From the NCBI RefSeq assembly GCF_024868665.1, contig NC_079900.1, positions 17,620,165 to 17,684,164 on the forward strand: DNA of 64,000 bases, written 5' to 3'. The notes beneath the pieces are model-generated. The model was not told where the DNA came from, did no database searches, and was given only the letters and a program-made list of their open reading frames with translations. The position numbers and the translations under genes are program-made. Positions 24,433 through 36,600 of this stretch are shown here, piece by piece; position 1 is the first letter of the stretch; every line of letters begins with the position of its first letter. This DNA comes from Triplophysa rosa (Eukaryota; Chordata; Actinopteri; Cypriniformes; Nemacheilidae).

Positions 24433-25800
24433 TATGGACATTAAAAACCCTAAATATCATAAACTTAGTGATATAACACTACAGAATGAAGAGGTACCGT
24501 CGTGTCCTTAAAGAGCAGAAAGGATGATTGAATAACATTGTAAGGTTAGCTCCCTCTAAAAAAATAAATAAACATTTGCAGCGCATACGAGGGAATTCGT
24601 GTAGCATAATGAATAATAGTTTTCATTTTCACGCATTATACATTTCTGATATATTTAAATTGGGCGTCTGGGCTCTATAATTGATAACACCTTTAATGTT
24701 TCCATTTATTTGTAAATAAATCACGCGTTATTGCAACTAAGGTCATTTTCATTACCTTGCTAAAAGTAGGAAGGCAAAACATTTCAATTCCCATATTTGA
24801 AAATTGATAAGTATGGCTCGCTTAGACTCGCTCATTTTTCATTACTAATTTTAATTAAGTCGTCTGCTCAACATTGAAATTGACTGTTTGTATAATTGTT
24901 CATTATGGGTCTTGTTTTCCTCAATGGGTAGATTAAAATATCCCTAAATAGAAGAATTTAAGAAATGATTAGTCTTTTCATCCCAAATATATAATTGCCT
25001 GCTCCGAGAGCAAAGGCATTGTGAAATGAGTAAATTAAAGATATTGATAGCTGTGGCTAGACAAAACCAATAATGAAATCTGATATAGCAAATATATGGA
25101 TTTTGCAAATTGCTTCTCTATGCTTCTAATGAGACAATGTTCACTGTTTGTGACAAAGAAAGAGATTTCCCCAATAACTGTTCGGCACTGTGAAGAGTTT
25201 CAGTGAATCCGATTTAACACTCTAATTACACATCTGTGAAACTTTGTAAATAACAAAATAAAATGTAAAAAATAAAGCACTTTGCAAGGTGTCCACTGAT
25301 TGTCTATATGCGGCGTCCCAGGTGCGTTTATTTATCTGAAGTCTGAAATATGCTCTTCTCCGCATCGCGATAAGCCGTCCTAACTTTCCCTGAGCTCACT
25401 GGAGGCCTCATCTGCTCAGCCGAGTTTTATCGGGGATCATCCACCCTCGTACGGTAGCATTGGGCTAAAGACCGTCCCACAGTTAGCCGTCTTAATTACA
25501 GATCCTTTGATGTGATAGAGCACAGCCCTGTTGAGATTGATTACTGTTTGAGCTAAGTTGTCTACCAATTACTTAGACAATTAGCCAACTAATTAAAATA
25601 CTTACCCGGTGCATCTGAAAAGAAAGAGGAGCTGCTATGAGAAGCTCCCCTGACAGATGAGCTGCCTGGGATCCTCCGTAGCGTGTCTCACAGACTGAAG
25701 TGAAAGAAAGAGGGCTGAGAAGTGTTTACACGTGCCATTCACCACATGGCAGCTAGCGCTAGTGAGCTAGCAAAGAAGACCCGGCTATTGGCTGTGTCTA
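24433..25800. promoter_or_regulatory. Candidate conserved non-coding block (24.5-25.7 kb)
   Basis: Highly enriched in homeodomain-like words without repeats: TATAATTGATAAC near 24676, ATTACTAATTTTAATTAAG near 24841, GTCTTAATTACAG near 25489, GCCAACTAATTAAAATAC near 25584. AT-rich but not low-complexity, and closed in all frames. Among the better enhancer candidates in the window. Confidence 0.38.
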
Positions 25801-25989
25801 AAACTGAAGGCAAATTAAAATGAACCCTGGTTTAAGTATAGTAATGTTTTTTTTATTATTATTGGTAGTAAAACCATAGTATCAACAAATTTGCTATGGT
25901 CTCAACCAGGAGCGTCATTTGGGTATGGCAGGGACTGGCGGCTGCCATACCTTGGCTGTCTGGTCAGGTCAATTCAAAGTAATATTTTA

Positions 25990-26710
25990 TTGCAGTATTT
26001 ATTGCAGGAACATGGGCGTCGGAAGCGCGAAAAATGTTGGTGGCTCCTCCCCCAGAAAAGAGTGTAAAAACAGCGCCGCTATATCAGAAGCTTTATTGGT
26101 GTAGTGCGAAGTAGTTTTGACTCTGCCGCGAAGCAAGTTCGAATCCGCCGAGCTCATAATATTTAAGAGAAATATCCATATTGACAACGCTATTAACAAT
26201 AATGTCTAACATCCGCTGCAGGTGAACGAGAGGCTTGTTTTTCAGGCAAATGATGCAGGCATGTCGTAAGTTCCTGTGACGAACACAGCATTTTTAGTTT
26301 TCAGCCAATAGAAACACGCCTCCTCTGGGCGGGAGCTTTCGTCACCATCATTTAGCGGAAAAACAAGCCTCTCGTACGCCTGCAGCCGATGTTAGACATT
26401 ATCATTAATAGCATTGTCAATATGGATATTTCTCTTAAACAAAAGCATCGATTCGCTTCAGAAGACCTTTGTTAAGACCACAGAGCCGTGTCTAGCCGTT
26501 CTTTGATCGATGGATGCACTTTTTGGAGCTTCAAAAATTTGCCCCCCAATCACTCCCATTCTACCGCTTGGAAGTAAAATGATACGTGGTATTATAATTC
26601 CGACTGAGTTTTTCTTCAAGAAGAAAGTCACATGCACTTAGGATGCCTTAAGGGGGAGTAAAACATGGGGAAATTTTGATTCAAGCCTGAAGTACCGCTT
26701 TAATACTAAT
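25990..26710. mobile_element. Foldback element with 80-bp inverted arms
   Basis: Arms at 26163-26242 and 26359-26438 are inverted copies differing at about 6 of 80 positions, separated by 116 bp. Both begin or end TTAAGAGAAATATCCATATT. Sequence on either side (to about 25990 and 26710) looks like the same element, but the outer boundaries are not certain. Non-coding. Confidence 0.7.
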
Positions 26711-28179
26711 ATTTAAACTAACAATTAAAACTTTCTTGGCATTTTTGCCACTTTATAGGTGAAGTAGTTAGTGTAGGATAGAAATAAAGGTAAGAAGAGG
26801 GCAAACAGGATCAGCAAATGTTGGGGTTGAATTAAAGCCTGCAAAAATGCTCACAAAAACTGTTCGAGTCTTATCAGGTTCACAAGACTTCCAGCCTGTC
26901 AAACACTCTAAGGTAGGCTATTTTTATTAGTATTTTTATAAGGTATTTATATTTTCACATTTTTATATTCAAAGCATAAGTACATTTTGCCCTTAATACA
27001 AGATTCAAGTCACATTTTCCAACAAAGGTAATCTGCACGGCTCTGTCATGTCTAACAGTTTGCCGTCATGCATTGTAGTGGTTTCTTCCACCAATTTCAG
27101 AGTGGTTATTGTAACCACAATAAATACATTACCGGTATTCGTTTTGTCGAAAATGATAGTTGACACTAAATGTTCAATTGTCCGCTGCCTTACCTTCATT
27201 GTTTTCATACCTGAATGGCCTGTCAGACTCAGGTAAATGGCTACGCATGTCTGATTGAAGTTGCCAGGTCAGGTTGGATCGAAAGGCCCCCGGTGATTAG
27301 AAAGGGTGTGAACTCTTAGCGATCAAACTCGTCAGCTTCATCCTCTAATCACAAGCAATATAAAACAATCTAAGCACCACTTAACCCGAGCAGAAGCCCT
27401 GTTATGACTTTGCAAGCCCTGTCTCCATTAATCAATCTGACTCCGTGTCTGGAGAGCAGAGATGCAAATGCATGGTAATGCCTCCTCCTGGATCATTCCC
27501 CTCATTTTTACGTTCTCCATCCATTCCTGCATTGTGCGGTGGCTACTCCTGGTCTGGAGAGCGCGAGTTGGTCGGATCTTTATGGCGGTGCTTTGTGAAT
27601 AGTGCTACTGAATGTATGTCCCTGCTTACTGAAGTGCTTGAGTGTTGGAATGACTCTGTAATGATGCAAAGCAGAGGTGTCTAGCAGACGATCCCTTTCC
27701 CTCTCTCCGTTCAGCCCGATCTGGCCCGGGCAGCAGGCACCCTGCTGGTCAAGGGAGGCAGGGAGCTTGTCCAAATGGCCGGCTGTCCCCAGCACCCGGG
27801 CCTCTCGCCGTGCTGATGAGCGGCCACATAAACAAAGACAGAAAAACAGCCTCGCCTCTCAAAGCAGCATCTCCTCGAGTTTTCCAGGTGTTTAGGCGCG
27901 CTGTTGCTTGTGATGGCAGGAGTTATTTAGTCCTTACGAGAGGGCAAGATGTCTCTGGTGTCAGCGGCGGGTGATTAATGAGTGGGAATGGTTGCCTCCT
28001 GCTGCTGTGGAGCACACGGTCTAGACTGAGAATACCGGACCAGCCCTCCTGCCCCACCATGGGAAAGGCTTCAGCTGAACCCACACCGGTGGCCTCTGGC
28101 CTCTGGAATAACTTACACATTTAGGGTTTTTGAGCAAAGCTGTAATTGATTTGTCAACATGGCATTAATGATTTTATGA
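26711..28179. other. Gene-free sequence
   Basis: 26711-27060 is AT-rich. About 27200-28120 is GC-richer and repeat-free, with overlapping open frames on both strands (27445-27895) that match no family and lack splice-bounded structure. Possible regulatory sequence. Confidence 0.3.
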
Positions 28180-28340
28180 TTCGTTTATCATTTGCGTTTA
28201 TGCATGTGGCAGATGGTTTGGTCCTACAATGCTCCTACAATTCAATGCTTTATCATTAAGTGTGTTTCTTGGGATTCAAACCCATGACCTTTGTGCTGCT
28301 ATTGCAATGCTTTACCAGTTGAGCTACTAGAACTATACAT
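28180..28340 (-). mobile_element. tRNA-derived SINE-like fragment
   Basis: On the minus strand it carries a tRNA-like A box (TAGCTCAACTGGT, near 28328-28316) and B box (GGGTTTGAATCCC, near 28287-28275) with tRNA-like spacing. There is no acceptor-stem closure, so it is not a functional tRNA. It matches the pattern of a common cyprinid repeat. Confidence 0.6.
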
Positions 28341-28356
28341 TACAAAAACAACATAC

Positions 28357-28948
28357 TGTGACCCTGGACCACAAAACCAGTCATAAGGGTCAATTTTTTA
28401 GAAATTGAGATGTGTACATCATCTGGAAGCTAAATAAATAAGCTTTACATTGATGTATGGTTTGTTAGGAAGGGACAATATTTTTCTGAGATACAACTAT
28501 TTGAAAATCTGGAATCTTGAGGGTGCAAAAAACCAAAACAGTGAGAAAATTGCCTTTAAAGTTGTCCACCAGAGGCGCTGTAGCAGGCCGTTGCTAAGAA
28601 GAAACAGGTTTGTTTTAACACTCTATACTGGCGTACTGATGTAATGACGTTGTGGAGAGTAGATAACCCAGAAAGAGGAAATTCAAAGCTTTACATAAAA
28701 TCGAGTTTGTAGGCGTCTTTCCGGCCATTTTATTCGCGATTTTGCTGCATCCACTCACAAAAATAAAATTTTGATATATCCAAGGTAGGAAATTTACAAC
28801 ATTTCTTTGAGACATGATCTTTACTTAATATCCTAATAATTTTTGGCATAAAAGAAAAATCAATCATTTTGACCCATACAATGTTTTCTGGCTAGAGCTA
28901 CAAATATACCCGTGCTACTTATGTCTGGTTTTGTGACACAGGATCACA
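28357..28948. mobile_element. DNA element with TGTGACCCTGG ends, long copy
   Basis: The left end TGTGACCCTGGACCACAAAA and the right end TTTTGTGACACAGGATCACA are inverse. It shares long runs with 24059-24432, including TTGATGTATGGTTTGTT and GACATGATCTTTACTTAATA-like words. At 592 bp it is longer than the other copy because it retains interior sequence (about 28480-28740). No open frame. Confidence 0.85.
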
Positions 28949-31900
28949 CATTGTTTCCAAACCTAAACATTTGGCTGCACTTACAGTAATGTTGCATTCC
29001 ACTCAAATGTACTTGTACTGTAGCAACTTTCACAATAAATCTTGTTAAATCGCAGCTGCACAAAGAATACTGCCTTACAAACCCCAGTGAGTGAGAAAAA
29101 GGGAATGTAGACAGAAAATCTCACTAGAAAGATACAAAACTAATAAAAAACATTTAGAAATAAAATATGAACACTATGAAAACATACAGTAGAAAGGAAA
29201 CAGTAATCATGTTCAGTTAGTAGAATTTTACAGTTTTTGCTTTATCGTTTTCACTGAAATTTTCTGGATATGCCTTAGAACCTTCTGGAGGCCTTCTGGG
29301 AGTCCCTGGACCCCAGTTTGAAAACTACTAGTCTAATGTAGGACTGTCTTGAGTCTAGTCTTATTTAGCACCGTTTACTGCTGTATGCTGTACTGTTATG
29401 TAGTACCGTGGTCCTGGAGAAACATTTTACAAGTTGTCTATGACTGAAATACCGGTTCTTCATTAATAAAATGCAATACTGTTGTTGTCATTATAGAGCA
29501 TGTATTTTGTAATTTCGTTTCGTGTTTAAAATATGGGTCATATTTTACATTTGCTTCACAGCATGAATTTATGTTGAAAATATGAATCTCATAACATGCA
29601 CACCGCATTAAACCGCATGTAAATACACCTTAATGCCAGATGTGTTATAACACAGAATTCCATGGGGAAAATGTGCAAATTATGCTGATTACATGTAAAT
29701 AGGAATGTAAAATAACAGCTATTGAGCTATTATTTATCTTTCCCGATAACATTTTTCCCTCTAGATAAAGAACATGGACATTACTCAGAAAATGATATGC
29801 ACGTTAAAGTAGTCATAGAATAAAATAAGCTCCCGTCATCACTGCTAAAATGTGACTGGTGTTTGCCTCATCACTGTACTAAGAACAGCTTAGACAACCT
29901 CTGCACTCCCCTCGCATGTAGACACAATAATGAATACATTTTTAATGGGAATTTGTCAGAATATATTAAATGGCACAGGCGGGTCGTAAAACCAGGCGCT
30001 TGGCCTCTCACCACTCGTAATAGTTATCCTCTCTGGCGTGGACTCATTTGCAGGAGTTGTCTAACACTGAGGCTATTTATCACAGAGCCACCGAGAGCTT
30101 TATGACAGTGAAATACCAACACTTTGATTTATTGAGTTTCGTGAAATCCGTCGGCGAGCTTGTCAGCGATGTCTCACAATTGTTCCTCAAATCTCCTCTT
30201 ACAAGCCAGGAGCACACAAGCTGCTCTCTTGAGAAATAAAAACTGGGTCCTTTTATACACAATGCATTATTAACAACAACATTACAATGGGCACACTGGG
30301 TAAGAGATTGTTTCTGTGGGACCATAAGCGGGATGTTTCGATGAGGAGGCCACGCTGAGAGCTACTGTCTTGCCTGACCTTTACCATCAAAGCCTATTCT
30401 TATTTTCAATTCCCTCTGAGCGCCTCCAACGTGCACGCTCTGCTGGGGACCGCAGGACTTACATTATATCATTTGTCCAATTTGCTATTGTTTCATGTCA
30501 GGGTAATTTGCTTTGGGTTGCTTTGTTATAACTTGTGTTTTAGGCTCCCCCCAGAGAGGCTTCTTCAGAGGTGCCCTAGATAGTGTCTGTTTATCGAGCA
30601 CCCTTTGCTCCATCACGTTCACTTCCTCAACTGTGATGTGCAGATCAAATGCACGTCTCCATCTCCCGGCAAGTCTCCTGTGCGCTAACCCGCTGATCTC
30701 TGAATGGCCTAGCTAGCTCGGAGTGTTTGTGTTGCAAGCGCGGGGAAAATATAGGCAACACTAGATGAGAGGTCATTTCCCCCATAGCTGCTGAATGATG
30801 ATCTCGTAGCCTGACATTTCGCTCTCATTTTCTAATATTAGCACAAGGTGATTGTCGGATCATTGGTTTTTATCACAGTCCTATTGGAAAACTAATTCAT
30901 TTAATGTGTCGTTACGCTTTCACTTCGGTAGACCCACAATTGAACGGCCATTCCATGTGCTACTGTACATCACCCGCCTCCTTTTACGGGAAATACTCTC
31001 TCTTTGGGCTCCTGGGGCTGTAATGTAGAGTTATCCTAACTCAAAATCCTATCTTATCTGTTTAGCGACCATGGTGATTTCAACCAGGATCCAATTGTCA
31101 GATCTTAACTGGGGACGTTTCGGCCCCGGAACCCTGCTGAGAAGATTGTAGTGAATGCTGGTTTATACTGGTCTATTCAACTGGGACTTTTATTTTATAA
31201 CCCTGCAGTAGATTATGCAGTTTTTATATGCTCCTTCAGCAATATGCAGTAGCTACGATTGCGCGTCTTGCTGTACCTCCTCTGGCTAGAAGTTCTCGAA
31301 GATGAAAAACAATCGCACATATCCAGCCTGTGGGACCGGCACAGTTTAAACATAATGTCACTTTGTTAATGAATAAAGACACCGCGATTCCCGTTTTGAG
31401 GGAAACACCAAATTGATTTTCAATGAAAGTGTGTTATAAGGCCCGTCCTGGGAGAGGGCCGGCAGCTTAACAATCGGCGTCATATTTTGACGTGCGGCGG
31501 TCGAGAGCTCATTAATCACCTTGTGAACCCAGTCATTTTCTGCCTGGTGGGTTCACTAGTCACATGAGTAATAGACAGCAGCCACGCTACCCGGACGGGC
31601 CTCTGACAGCTCCGTCTGGCTTCCCCAAACCATACGGCAGCTTCTCGCTTTCTCCACAGCGGAGACGGGCGGGACGCGAGCGTCTTTGTCATTAATAATG
31701 ATGAAGTGCTGAGAGCTCTTCTGCTCCTTCATCTTTAGCAGCCCCGTGTCATGCTTCCTCCATTAATTGCTTGTGTTCCAAATGTATCTCGCCACATTAT
31801 CTTGTTCCATCTTTTGATTGCACGAGCTTAATCCTTATCGTAAATGACTCTGTTGCATGTCGCCACTGGGCCAGTCATGTCTCATACCAAATTAGGCTTA

Positions 31901-32767
31901 AAATTGTTTTGCTGTGCTTTTTGCTTTTGACGCTGCCTCTTTAGCTATGAGTTTAATATCATCACAGACCCTATTACATGCTTTCAGACTGGATAATCCC
32001 AAGGAAAAGAAACGAGGAAGCTGACGTGGCGACACCTTGGTGTTGTTTTGACGCAGATTCGGATGCGCGCAACTCGTGCCTTACATCATCATAAAGAACC
32101 TCTACATCCTGTATGATTCCGGTCATTATATATGGCACCATAAGTCAGGGAAATAGCACAGGAGCCAAAGCAAGTGGAAGAGTAATGGTGCACATCATTA
32201 GCATGAATGGAAGCCGGGGTAATGGAGCGCTAGCACTGTTATTGTTCTGCTTGTTCAGGCATTGCTCTTACAATAATGGCTGGCAAAACCCCTTTGTGTA
32301 CATTATGGAATGCATACACAAAGCATGGGAGGCATTTCCGAGCGTATGAAGATGCAACCGAGTTTAACTATCCAGCCTTGAATGGGTCTCGAGAATGTTA
32401 CATGGCCAAGAACAGCTTTAGAAATAAAAGAAGTCAGACTGCAGGTCAACAATCTCTGGATTTTTGAGTCTCGCGTTGTACATCAATATCTCTTTCAAAA
32501 GCTTTTGAAATCTAGAGGTCAAGGTTTGGCTGGTTAGCGTGGCCCCGTTGGCCCCTGCTGGTAGATGCTGTAACTACACCATCTGGCAGAAAAAGCATGT
32601 TTGCCCTTTACTAGACATTCAAAAGTAGCCATGCATTCTGGATAAATAACACTTTTGGCAAGAAACATTTAAATCGTTGTTTTTATTGAGGGGGATGCTA
32701 TTTCTGTGCTTAATTTGCCTTTAGAGGTTGGGGGACCTTTAAGCATAAAAGTTTTATTTTTGCCATG
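28949..32767. other. Gene-free sequence with an enhancer-like core (30.0-32.0 kb)
   Basis: 28949-29980 is AT-rich with a possible repeat end (GGACCCCAGTTTGAAAACTA near 29307). About 30000-32070 is repeat-free with moderate GC and motifs such as CTCATTAATCACC near 31508 and TTAATAATGATGAAG near 31692. A 9-bp perfect inverted repeat, GTGAACCCA / TGGGTTCAC, lies at 31523-31531 and 31548-31556. Confidence 0.3.
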
Positions 32768-33686
32768 TACACTACCATTCAAAAGTTTAGGAAAAATCTT
32801 GAAAAATCTTTGATCTAAAGGTATTTGCTCATATATTTTAAATGATTTTGTAGACAAAATAGAATTGTGAAAACACAACTTCTTTCATTGTAAAACTAAA
32901 ATGTTATTTAATAAAAATGTTTTTGAAATGAACAATTTGGACTAAATTATTAGGAAAAGGCAGCCAACAAGAATCCATTATAGATGGGAACTACATCTGT
33001 GCTGTTTAAAAAGCATCTCAGGGTGACATCTAATGAAACTGGGGCAATTCCAACGTTATGGATGTGACATTTTTTATACAAATTTGAACTAATCTCTAAA
33101 TTCTCAGAGAATGTCGTTCCTGCGTGTATATTGAATCATCTGTTCATATTTGACTAAACCCCTGTTGATAGTCCAGACATCAGAAAAAATAACATTCTAT
33201 GCAGAAGTGTATTGTTTTAAAAGAGAGGAAAAAACAATGTGTTATGGATGTGACAAAAAAGACAAGAGAAGTTTCTAAGAGACGACATACTTTGTAGGAT
33301 TTCTGTGAATTCAAATGTACAAGCAATAATACCCAGCAAATGGATGGAGAAGGGATGACTTTAATTTCACAGACCACAAAATAGTTATTTAATTTTATAT
33401 TCATGTGTCAATTTATGAGGAATATGGACAGTTATGGATGTGACAAATGAATCATAGAAAACTATGCTTAAAAACAAAAAAGAAAACATTTCAAAACTTT
33501 AAGAGAGATTTAACATGTGTATTTAAACCACCAAATATTGAAATCTGACCTACAGTATCAGTATAGTGAAAACCTTTGGTAAAAACTAGATTTTTTCATT
33601 TTAAGGTTGACATTTGCATGGAATTGCCCACTGGCTGAATGAATAAGGAATGAATAATGGATACTAAACTTTTAAACTGTAGAGTA
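32768..33686. mobile_element. DNA element with TACACTACCATTCAAAAGTT ends, split by a second element
   Basis: The left end TACACTACCATTCAAAAGTT is mirrored at the right end by AACTTTTAAACTGTAGAGTA. Its two parts (32768-33037 and about 33634-33686) are separated by an unrelated element. Non-coding. Confidence 0.7.
33042..33629. mobile_element. Nested 588-bp DNA element with GGGCAATTCCA inverted ends
   Basis: Exact 11-bp terminal inverted repeats (GGGCAATTCCA and TGGAATTGCCC) flanked by the 4-bp direct repeat ACTG at 33038-33041 and 33630-33633. The interior repeats the word TTATGGATGTGACA three times (near 33056, 33241, 33432). No transposase frame, so non-autonomous. Confidence 0.8.
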
Positions 33687-36600
33687 CTTTTGTTTTTACT
33701 TTAATGTCACGGCTCAAAATAATCACTAGTGAAGACTGTTTATGAGAATAGAATTAATGCCCCGTCTCAAAACAACCTGGTTGAGCAAAAAGTGCAAATA
33801 AGGCATGCATCTAAAGGATTTCATTCAATTAGCTGAATGGAAAACGCTAGTTTTTTTTCCAGGTCTTGTAAATAGTCTTTGCTAGCATCTATGATGTCCG
33901 ATGCTGTGTAGTGAAAGTGACACGGAGACGTGTCGCTAAATAATTAGGGTGTTTATTGTGTCACAGCAGTGTGGAGCGAGCGAGGCCCAGGCATCTCCTG
34001 CCCACTGATTTCTATTTTGTGCCCATTCTGTCCAAATGATCACAGCCAACACTGCTCAGTAATCAGCCTCCCTGGGCTAAATGACTAGCAAGCATCCCTA
34101 GAGCATTTACACAGAGGTGCAGACACTCCTCATGAATGACAGCCGTCTGATGCCTCCGTTTTTTCACCCCTCGTGCCATGTGCTGCCAAATCCGTGCCCT
34201 CCCTTTTCTGTTCGATCACTTACAAAGAGATCCGAATGGCTTTATGATGCAAAAGGACGAAGGGTCCCACCCTCTCTTCATGCGGCTGAGGACCAAGAAC
34301 ATATTGTCAGCTCAGCTGGCATCTGCAGTCAAAACTCCACGCATCTTTTTTTCATGAGCAACTGGACGGCCGACCGCTGCGAGGGGTCTAGAGCAATTAT
34401 TGTGCCGTGTTTATTTTCTTATTGGCCCCGGCGCTCCAAAAAGCATGCTGTTTGGTAGCAGCGGTTTAATACCGCCCGTGTTTGTGAGTTAGTGCGTTGA
34501 CGTGTATTGTTTTAAGGATGACTGTCCTACTGTTACAATAACGGTTTGGGCAGTAGCTGCTATCTGCTGGAGTCTCAGCAGAGGCATTGTCACACACAAT
34601 GTTTGCCTTGTTAATTAAATTTCTTCTCGGCAAATGAGGTCATGGGCTGCCATGGGTGTAATGTCTCCCTCTTGTACAACAAAGGGAACATGGGGAGCCC
34701 AGGAATCTTAACTGAAACAATCAGGGATAAATCTCTTTATTTGTCTGCGGATCTATATTTTTCTCTCCAGCATCACTGCTGAGATATTTGATGTACAGCG
34801 AGTGGTTTTTATTGCTTCAATTTTACAGACAGTTGGGATTAATGACAGGCTCTATAGCTTCCAGGAAGAGCCGGCAATAATGCAAGGGCTTTTCCCATTA
34901 TTCACGCGATACCGTACCAACACGTTTGCTCAGATGTCACTCAGCGGTGATGACCAGATTGTAACTGTACGCTGTTTGAAACGTCTCTCATATTGATAAA
35001 TGTCGCACGGCGGTCCTCTCGTTCAGTTTCTTACGGCGCGTTCCTCGTAATGTTTCCAGGGTCAGCCCGGCGTGATCCTCGTAATGTTTCCAGGGTCAGC
35101 CCGGCGTTGAAGATTATTTGATCTTTTTCACCTTTATCAGTTCAGTGCTCGTAATAACTGTGCTCGTATGCAGGTTCACACTAGCATGCTAAGGCGAAAA
35201 TGAACACGTTTCCTCTCAGAGAATTGCAATTGTTTACAGAAATTCCATCCCATTGTCCAGAAAAAAAACGGAGAGCTCTCGCCTTTTGAACTGAATTAGA
35301 AATAGTTATTTTTCGTCTCTGTGGAACAACTTACTTAACTTATCTTTTAAAGGCCCTCTCCACAGTGTCAACTCAAAGTGCTTGTCCAATTAAAAATAAT
35401 GGGAATGTATTTTTCTCCATTTCTTTATCTCCTACTCTTCTGCTTTTGTTAAGGAACATTTCATGTTAAAATGAAATCAAAGGTTTGCACAGAACTCCTG
35501 TTCGGTGCCCATACTTTCACAAATCCCTCTTGCTGTCTTGCACAGATATGATAATGTAACTTTGAGAATACCGCTGCCCTGCACATATGTTTAATTACTT
35601 CAAAATGAAGTGAGACTGATAGTATTACAGTGCCATCTCAATAGAATCCGAAATTGAACAAATTAAACTTGCGCTCGCAGTTATCATAATAAAAACAGAC
35701 AACACAACAAGCGCAGCTTTTCGCACAAACGCCGGACCTTCATTATTATGATAAATAATCTGTTTAAAACGGTCGGTTTGTCTTCAACTGCACTAGTTTG
35801 GAGTCCAGTTGTTTTATATGCTGTAGACAAACAATATGCTCTCTCTTTTTTCAATAATATCATGGCTGCGGTGTTATAATAAAAGACAGTCATAAGCTTT
35901 AAAACAGAATAGGTCAACACCACGTGTACACAAGTGTCGTCATTTGAATTTCAGGGACGTGCTGTGGGTGCGGGAAGGGAATGTGCTTTATTGCAAAAGC
36001 ATATGTGAACGTCTAGCCCAATATTCAGAATCACGCTTATTGTTGTTTTTAATGTTTTATTCATCCCCAAAGAAATTAGCTCACACGCTCGAAGCAAGGG
36101 TACTGACATGCCCGCGGCCCTGTCGTGATCCGTGTATGTGTGTACGCACACCGCACGCGCGTTCTGTCCCCCGTTAGGTCCTTAGCTCATGTCAGAAGCC
36201 AAAACAAAGCAGATTAAAGCGACCAATAGGAAGTCTCTAATAAATTTGCATTAACACATTGTGTAAAGCCGGTGCTGATTGCCTCCCTGAGACCCCGGGG
36301 TCCGACATGCCATCCCGACTCCTGTATGCCGGCCAGATGGTCACTTCTGAATGAGATTGACACACCGTTTCAAACTGATTTCATGGAAGCCCTCTGGAGG
36401 GAGAGACAGACCATCGGCTCCACTGGGAATCAGGATTACAAAATAGCCAATTAAAAAGGAAAGTGTTGAAATCTTGGCCTGATAAGGTGGAGATTAAATC
36501 GGTTATAGTTTATTAGGCAAAATTAGATATTAGAATCCACACCTCTCCAAACAGATTTCCATTACCAGCTTCTGAGCTTTTATCTTGCTCTGTGTATCTG

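Noticed and set aside
28264..28333. Possible tRNA gene on the minus strand
   Set aside because: A and B boxes are present, but there is no closing acceptor stem and the sequence matches a common SINE-like repeat.
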